DNA of 64,000 nt from Flavobacterium bernardetii (GTDB lineage: Bacteria > Bacteroidota > Bacteroidia > Flavobacteriales > Flavobacteriaceae): NCBI RefSeq assembly GCF_011305415.1, contig NZ_JAANOQ010000004.1:244999-308998 (forward strand), given 5' to 3'. Below the pieces are notes generated by a model. That model was not told where the DNA came from and searched no databases. It saw nothing but the letters and a program-made list of their open reading frames with translations. Position numbers and translations under genes: made by a program. Below are positions 59,477 to 64,000 of the stretch, piece by piece (positions within the stretch are counted from its first letter, which is position 1; the number at the start of each line of letters is the position of its first letter).

Positions 59477-60985
59477 TTAAAAATTTACCACATATGTTAA
59501 AGTAACATTATTGTTGTAATTTTTAATTCTTGCAGGATCATTTAATCCAGAAGTTAATAAGACTTCAGTTCTTGCACGGTGTTCGTTAGTATAAGAAATA
59601 TCTAATTTAGAATTTCCAAAATTATAACCTAAACCACCAGAATAACTCATTAAATCTCCAAATGCTAAATCTGTTTTGTATGGACTTTGCTCGAAACGGT
59701 AACCACCTCTAACACTCCATTTTTGAATTTTATATTCTCCACCAACACGTAATTCATAATTGTCTTGTAATTCGTTTTTCATTTGATTGTTTATGCTACT
59801 AAAAATTTCTTCGTTTTTAGGTTTAAATTGTGTTTTAGCATAATTTCTAGAAATATAATCAACACTCAATAATCCTTTTTTGCCAAATAAAACAGTTCCA
59901 CTTGCGGTTAGCTTGCTAGGGGTTTGAATTTTATATGTAGGATAAATATTTACAATATTTGGGTTTACATAATCGTCAAAATTATCAGATCCGTTTGTAG
60001 CTGCTGTAGAAATACTTTGAGTTAACTCATCGTTTAATTTATACCAAGTAGGTGTTTCGTATGCTAATCCAACTCTAATATTTTCTGTTGCTTTATAAAT
60101 CGCTCCAAGATTTAAAGCAAATCCAGATCCATAAGTGTAAAGTTCATTATTGAAACGAACTGCAGTTATTGCGTAATTATTAAGGGTGTTTGATACGGGG
60201 TTATTATTGCTTTCATATAACGAGGATGTTCTTACATAATCGGTGAAATGGAAGTTCATATTCATACCCAAATATAACTTATCTTCATAAGCTCCAGAAA
60301 AGTTTATGGTGAATTTTCCGTTATAACCATTTGCTTCAATGGTGTTTTTATGATAATAATTTCCGCCAGTTGGTACATTTGAAGTATAATTGTTTCCACC
60401 GCTATTATAATCTAATAAATACGAATTATATCCTAACCAAGCTTGTTGTTTTATAAAACCTAAGTCTTCATAGTAAGTTCCACCTAAATTTCCAGCACCA
60501 CCTTTTGCAACATTTGCAAATCTTAAAAAATATTTATCCATTGAATTGTATGGATTTACTCCTTCACTAATTATGAAATCATCAAAGTTGTTTGTGTTTT
60601 CGTAGTTTAAACCTAAAGCAAATTTTTTCCAACCGCTTTTTGCGTTATTATCATTAAAAACAAAAACCGCTCCTAATTGATTTATGTCAAGGGAGTTTTC
60701 TTTCGTAGTAGTGTTTGTGCCAAAATAACCTGCATTGTTACTTTTGTTAAAGCTTGACAATGAAATAGTTGCTTGGTTATAGTTAAAAACAGAAGAACCA
60801 GCAGGGTTGATGTTTATTGCAGACATATCGCCGCCTATTGAGCCAAAAGCTCCACCCATTGCTCTAAAACGTGCTGTTCCATTTAAGTTTTCTACGCTAT
60901 ATCTTAAAGCGTCAGTGATGGTAGGTTCTTGTGCATTGGCCATAAAAGAACCTCCTATTAATAAGGAAAGTAATATCTTTTTCAT
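59477..60985 (-). CDS. FadL/OmpP1/TodX-family outer membrane transport protein
   Basis: The 502-residue protein has a signal peptide (KKILLSLLIGGSFMANAQ) and then EPTITDALRYSVENLNGTARFRAMGGAFGSIGGDMSAININPAGSSV, the N-terminal hatch block of FadL-like porins, followed by a beta barrel with aromatic-rich strands to the final YNNNVTLTYVVNF. Such porins take up hydrophobic compounds, including fatty acids. It is likely in the outer membrane. The substrate is unknown. The gene is separated from the low-complexity lipoprotein gene by a terminator. Confidence 0.92.
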   Translation of the reverse strand: MKKILLSLLIGGSFMANAQEPTITDALRYSVENLNGTARFRAMGGAFGSIGGDMSAININPAGSSVFNYNQATISLSSFNKSNNAGYFGTNTTTKENSLDINQLGAVFVFNDNNAKSGWKKFALGLNYENTNNFDDFIISEGVNPYNSMDKYFLRFANVAKGGAGNLGGTYYEDLGFIKQQAWLGYNSYLLDYNSGGNNYTSNVPTGGNYYHKNTIEANGYNGKFTINFSGAYEDKLYLGMNMNFHFTDYVRTSSLYESNNNPVSNTLNNYAITAVRFNNELYTYGSGFALNLGAIYKATENIRVGLAYETPTWYKLNDELTQSISTAATNGSDNFDDYVNPNIVNIYPTYKIQTPSKLTASGTVLFGKKGLLSVDYISRNYAKTQFKPKNEEIFSSINNQMKNELQDNYELRVGGEYKIQKWSVRGGYRFEQSPYKTDLAFGDLMSYSGGLGYNFGNSKLDISYTNEHRARTEVLLTSGLNDPARIKNYNNNVTLTYVVNF

Positions 60986-61095
60986 ATGTTGATATTTATT
61001 ATTTTTTATTGATCATATGTAATTCGCATATAATTATTGGTAATTGAAACCAATTTTTGGTAATGCTCATTTCATAGATTTTTTATTAATCTTTT

Positions 61096-61128
61096 AAAAA
61101 CCTGCCTGATAGAAACAAACAGGTTTTT
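61096..61128 (-). terminator. Terminator after the low-complexity lipoprotein gene
   Basis: The stem AAAAACCTG (61096-61104) with CAGGTTTTT (61120-61128). On the minus strand T-rich sequence follows. Confidence 0.75.
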
Positions 61129-61140
61129 TGAAATTAGTTT

Positions 61141-62238
61141 TTATCCTCTTCCACCACGACCTCCGCCGCCAGATGATCTTCCTCCTCCTGATGAACTTCC
61201 TCCAGAACTTCTTCCACCTCCGAAGTCTGAACTTCTTGGTGTAGAAATTGTTCTTGGTGCTTCACTTCTTGGAGCAGGAGTGTATGTTCTTGGTTGTGGA
61301 GTTTCACTTCTTGGTGTTCCAGTGTTATTGTTTCCTCTTGGATTATGAGTTCTTGGTTCAGAAGTTTGACTTCTTGGTGTTCCAGAATTGTTGTTTCCTC
61401 TTGGATTGTAAGTTCTCGGTTGAGAAGTTTGAGTTCTTGGTGTTCCAGTGTTATTGTTTGCTCTTGGATTGTAAGTTCTCGGTTGAGTAGCTTGATTTCT
61501 AGGATTTCCTATTGCATTTCCACTTCTTCCTGAATAAGATCTTCCAGAATTTCCGTTTGCTGCGTTTCTATTAATATATCCGCCACGTGGACTGCTATTA
61601 TAAGCTACATTTCTTCCGCCGCCATAATAACCATTTCCGTAGTAACCGTTATACCAACCGTTTCCGTAATATCCTCCACCGTAGTAACCACCGTAATATC
61701 CATTACCCCAATATGGTCCATAATATCCGCCATACCAGTTGTTGTATCCCCATCCATTTCCGTACCATCCATTGTTCCATCCCCAGTTGTTTCCATACCA
61801 ACCGTTTCCGTACCAGTTATTCCAACCCCAATTATTACCATACCAACCAGAATTCCAACCCCAATTGTCGTTTATAATAATAGTGGTATTACCAGTTTGG
61901 TTTTCTCCCCATCCGGCATAACTTGTATTGCTTTCTTGAACATATACAGTATCTGGAGTTGATTTGTAATTGTCTACGTCAGTAAGAACTTCAGTATAAC
62001 CAAAATCGCCCTCCATGCTTTTAAATTGTTGTGCGTATTTGTTATTGTCTTCTACTGCAACCACATTTTCATTTTGATTTGGTCGCTCATATGTAACAGT
62101 TTTGTCCGGTCCGTAAACACCGTCATTATCGTAATATGACGAATTTTGGTACGAACCACAAGCTGTCACTGTGATTGCACCAACAAATAGACTAAAAAAT
62201 CTAAGTGTTTTTTGCTGAAAAGTGTAATTTGTTTTCAT
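61141..62238 (-). CDS. Low-complexity Gly/Asn/Trp/Tyr-rich lipoprotein
   Basis: The 365-residue protein has a lipoprotein signal (FFSLFVGAITVTACGSY, Cys27). Three regions follow: a normal region (about 30-125), a Trp/Tyr/Gly/Asn-rich region (about 125-215) made of repeats such as GWYGNNWGWNN and YYGGYYG, and an Arg/Pro/Asn/Thr-rich region (about 240-340) of four to five repeats like TPRTQTSQPRTYNPRGNNN. A Gly/Ser/Arg-rich tail ends it. Aromatic-rich repeats suit sticky or self-associating surface material, but no function is known. It lies between the FadL gene and proS, whose gene reads the other way. Confidence 0.8.
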   Translation of the reverse strand: MKTNYTFQQKTLRFFSLFVGAITVTACGSYQNSSYYDNDGVYGPDKTVTYERPNQNENVVAVEDNNKYAQQFKSMEGDFGYTEVLTDVDNYKSTPDTVYVQESNTSYAGWGENQTGNTTIIINDNWGWNSGWYGNNWGWNNWYGNGWYGNNWGWNNGWYGNGWGYNNWYGGYYGPYWGNGYYGGYYGGGYYGNGWYNGYYGNGYYGGGRNVAYNSSPRGGYINRNAANGNSGRSYSGRSGNAIGNPRNQATQPRTYNPRANNNTGTPRTQTSQPRTYNPRGNNNSGTPRSQTSEPRTHNPRGNNNTGTPRSETPQPRTYTPAPRSEAPRTISTPRSSDFGGGRSSGGSSSGGGRSSGGGGRGGRG

Positions 62239-62253
62239 ATATAGTAAATTTTA

Positions 62254-62284
62254 TTGTTGGTCTTTACAAAATTAAGTAGTTTTG
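62254..62284 (+). promoter_or_regulatory. Promoter of proS
   Basis: TTG (62257-62259, also 62254-62256) and TAGTTTTG (62277-62284) are 17 or 20 bp apart, a full match to the Bacteroidetes promoter. The predicted transcript starts near 62291, 44 nt before the ATG. Confidence 0.65.
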
Positions 62285-62334
62285 TACCACTAAATTAATA
62301 CAAATAAAACAAATTTTGTGCCAATATTATAAAA

Positions 62335-63813
62335 ATGAGTAAAAATTTAACAACTAGAAGCGAAGATTATTCTGCATGGTATAACGAATTAGTCGTAAAG
62401 GCTGATTTAGCGGAGAATTCAGGTGTAAGAGGTTGTATGGTGATTAAGCCATACGGTTATGCAATTTGGGAAAAAATGCAAGCAGAATTGGACAAAATGT
62501 TCAAAGAAACAGGTCATAGTAATGCGTATTTCCCCTTATTTGTGCCGAAAAGCATGTTTGAAGCCGAAGAAAAAAATGCGGAAGGTTTTGCTAAAGAATG
62601 TGCCATTGTTACTCATTATAGATTGAAAAATGATCCAGATAAACCTGGAAAATTAATGGTTGATCCAAATGCGAAATTAGAGGAAGAATTAATTGTTCGT
62701 CCAACTTCTGAAGCAATTATTTGGAGTACTTATAAAGGATGGGTGCAATCGTATAGAGATTTACCTTTATTGATTAACCAATGGGCGAATGTGGTGCGTT
62801 GGGAAATGAGAACGCGTTTGTTTTTAAGAACAGCTGAGTTTTTATGGCAAGAAGGGCATACGGCTCACGCAACTAAAGCAGAAGCTATTGAAGAATCTGA
62901 AAAAATGATGCATGTTTATGCTGATTTCGCAGAAAACTTTATGGCGATTCCAGTTGTTAAAGGTTTGAAAACGGAAACAGAACGTTTTGCTGGTGCAGAT
63001 GAAACCTATTGTATTGAAGCGTTAATGCAAGATGGAAAAGCGTTACAAGCTGGAACATCTCACTTTTTAGGTCAGAATTTCGCAAAAGCATTTGATGTTA
63101 AATTCACCAATCAAGAAGGAAAACAAGAATATGTTTGGGGAACGTCTTGGGGAGTTTCAACGCGTTTAATGGGTGCGTTAGTAATGACGCATTCAGATGA
63201 TAACGGATTAGTGTTGCCTCCTAATGTAGCGCCAATTCAGGTAGTTATAGTGCCGATTTTCAAAACGGATGAAGAGTTTGCTAGAATTTCAGAAGTAGCG
63301 AATGGTTTAGTAGCTCAATTTAAGAAGTTAAATATTTCAGTTAAATTTGATAACAGAACGACTCAAAAACCAGGATTCAAGTTTGCGGAATGGGAATTGA
63401 AAGGTGTACCAGTTCGTGTAGCAATTGGTCCTAAAGATTTAGAAAATGGAACTTTTGAAATCGCACGTAGAGATACATTAACAAAAGAAGTAAAACCAGC
63501 AGAAGGAATTGTAACATATATTCAAGATTTATTAGAACAAATTCAAAAGGATTTATTTAATAAGGCAGTAGATTACAGAACAGCTCATACTACGGAAGTA
63601 AATTCTTTTGAGGAGTTTAAAGATGTTTTAGAAAACAAAACTGGATTTGTATCGGCGCATTGGGATGGAACGGCAGAAACAGAAGAAAAAATAAAAGACT
63701 TAACGAAAGCTACAATTAGATGTATTCCTTTGGATAGAGTAGAAGAAGCTGGAGTATGTATTTTAACAGGAGCGCCTTCAAAAGGAAGAGTTCTTTTTGC
63801 AAAAGCATATTAG
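62335..63813 (+). CDS. proS: Prolyl-tRNA synthetase
   Basis: The 492-residue enzyme charges tRNA-Pro. It is the short, archaeal/eukaryote-like class II form without the editing insertion: [41 protein letters not shown] at the start, the ATP motifs [16 protein letters not shown] and [35 protein letters not shown], then [28 protein letters not shown], and an anticodon-binding domain from about residue 300. The C-terminal zinc-binding-like extension has VRCIP... ([16 protein letters not shown]) and ends FAKAY. It has its own promoter. Confidence 0.96.
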   Translation: MSKNLTTRSEDYSAWYNELVVKADLAENSGVRGCMVIKPYGYAIWEKMQAELDKMFKETGHSNAYFPLFVPKSMFEAEEKNAEGFAKECAIVTHYRLKNDPDKPGKLMVDPNAKLEEELIVRPTSEAIIWSTYKGWVQSYRDLPLLINQWANVVRWEMRTRLFLRTAEFLWQEGHTAHATKAEAIEESEKMMHVYADFAENFMAIPVVKGLKTETERFAGADETYCIEALMQDGKALQAGTSHFLGQNFAKAFDVKFTNQEGKQEYVWGTSWGVSTRLMGALVMTHSDDNGLVLPPNVAPIQVVIVPIFKTDEEFARISEVANGLVAQFKKLNISVKFDNRTTQKPGFKFAEWELKGVPVRVAIGPKDLENGTFEIARRDTLTKEVKPAEGIVTYIQDLLEQIQKDLFNKAVDYRTAHTTEVNSFEEFKDVLENKTGFVSAHWDGTAETEEKIKDLTKATIRCIPLDRVEEAGVCILTGAPSKGRVLFAKAY

Positions 63814-63856
63814 GGGATTTACGATTTTCGATTTACAATTTGGGATTTACGATTTG
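63813..63856. repeat. GATTTACGATTT repeat array
   Basis: The words GGGGATTTACGATTTTCG, ATTTACAATTT and GGGATTTACGATTTG follow the proS stop. A short copy lies at 58054-58074. Confidence 0.75.
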
Positions 63857-63947
63857 AAAATAAAAATTTTTAAAATATCTAAATACCTTATAAATAAAGC
63901 CTTAAGCTTAGGTTTTAAAAAAAAATAGAAAATTTTTGCGTCAGGTA

Positions 63948-63977
63948 TTGCACAAATAAAAAATAGTTGTATTTTTG
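63948..63977 (+). promoter_or_regulatory. Strong promoter for a gene beyond the right edge
   Basis: TTG (63948-63950), 19 bp, TATTTTTG (63970-63977): a perfect Bacteroidetes promoter. The transcript should start around 63983-63985, so its gene lies outside the window. I see no start codon before base 64000 that I can support. Confidence 0.75.
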
Positions 63978-64000
63978 CACTCGCATTACAGCAAATGCAA

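Noticed and set aside
61248..61877. Several open frames on both strands inside the low-complexity lipoprotein gene
   Set aside because: Repetitive DNA leaves several frames open; only the frame with a lipoprotein signal and its own terminator was kept.
1..64000. tRNA and rRNA genes, prophage or insertion sequence
   Set aside because: Scanning the gaps by eye gave no cloverleaf with an intact T-loop, no rRNA-like GC-rich stretch, and no transposase or phage gene among the open frames.

Overview
The window is a 64 kb stretch of AT-rich chromosome from a member of the Flavobacteriaceae, most likely Flavobacterium or a close relative. The evidence is: C-terminal type IX secretion (T9SS) sorting domains on two large exported proteins; genes without Shine-Dalgarno sequences but with the Bacteroidetes promoter signature TTG-N17-20-TAnnTTTG; Bacteroidetes-type lipoproteins (for example one with SCSKDDE after the lipobox); a fused ResB/CcsA cytochrome c assembly protein; the DUF4295 gene beside rpmB/rpmG; and a 6S-like RNA between rny and zapA. 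No rRNA, tRNA, prophage, insertion sequence or CRISPR array was seen.

Layout. 1-6.7 kb: two exported proteins on the minus strand (one cut by the window edge, one a 1653-residue zinc metallopeptidase), then a PagL-like lipid A deacylase whose signal peptide is out of frame. 6.7-19.3 kb: a DegP/HtrA protease, dapF, an alpha/beta hydrolase, a leucine-rich repeat protein, a PhoX-like T9SS protein, a di-haem cytochrome-c peroxidase, an ABC ATPase without permease, a methyltransferase, and an ABC-F protein. 19.3-25.4 kb: a toxin-antitoxin pair joined to a glycosyltransferase, a lipoyl-dependent acyltransferase (E2), two lipoproteins and a membrane protein. 25.4-33 kb: a hybrid histidine kinase, an exonuclease, an FAH-family enzyme, a lone Hpt protein, cinA, and the rpmB-rpmG-DUF4295-ftsY group. 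33-43.4 kb: rny, 6S RNA, zapA and a coiled-coil partner, hutG, a lipidated superoxide dismutase, then a lipid and membrane quality cluster (ACBP, psd, cdsA, LUD protein, ftsH, rsfS). 43.4-64 kb: birA, ccsBA, an L,D-transpeptidase-like protein, glutathione peroxidase, menD, many small housekeeping or unknown genes, rimO, a FadL-type porin, a low-complexity lipoprotein and proS. The right edge carries a strong promoter for a gene outside the window.

Together the genes form an ordinary core chromosome: envelope proteolysis and oxidative defence (DegP, lipoprotein SOD, lipoprotein GPx), phospholipid synthesis, respiratory chain support (menaquinone, cytochrome c assembly) and translation. I found no convincing new defence or biosynthetic system. 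The most unusual signal is a set of short dispersed repeat families that normally sit between genes but also lie inside two coding regions: a 27-bp palindromic repeat read in frame in the glycosyltransferase gene, and three repeat pieces in the methyltransferase gene, one of which supplies its GTG start codon.
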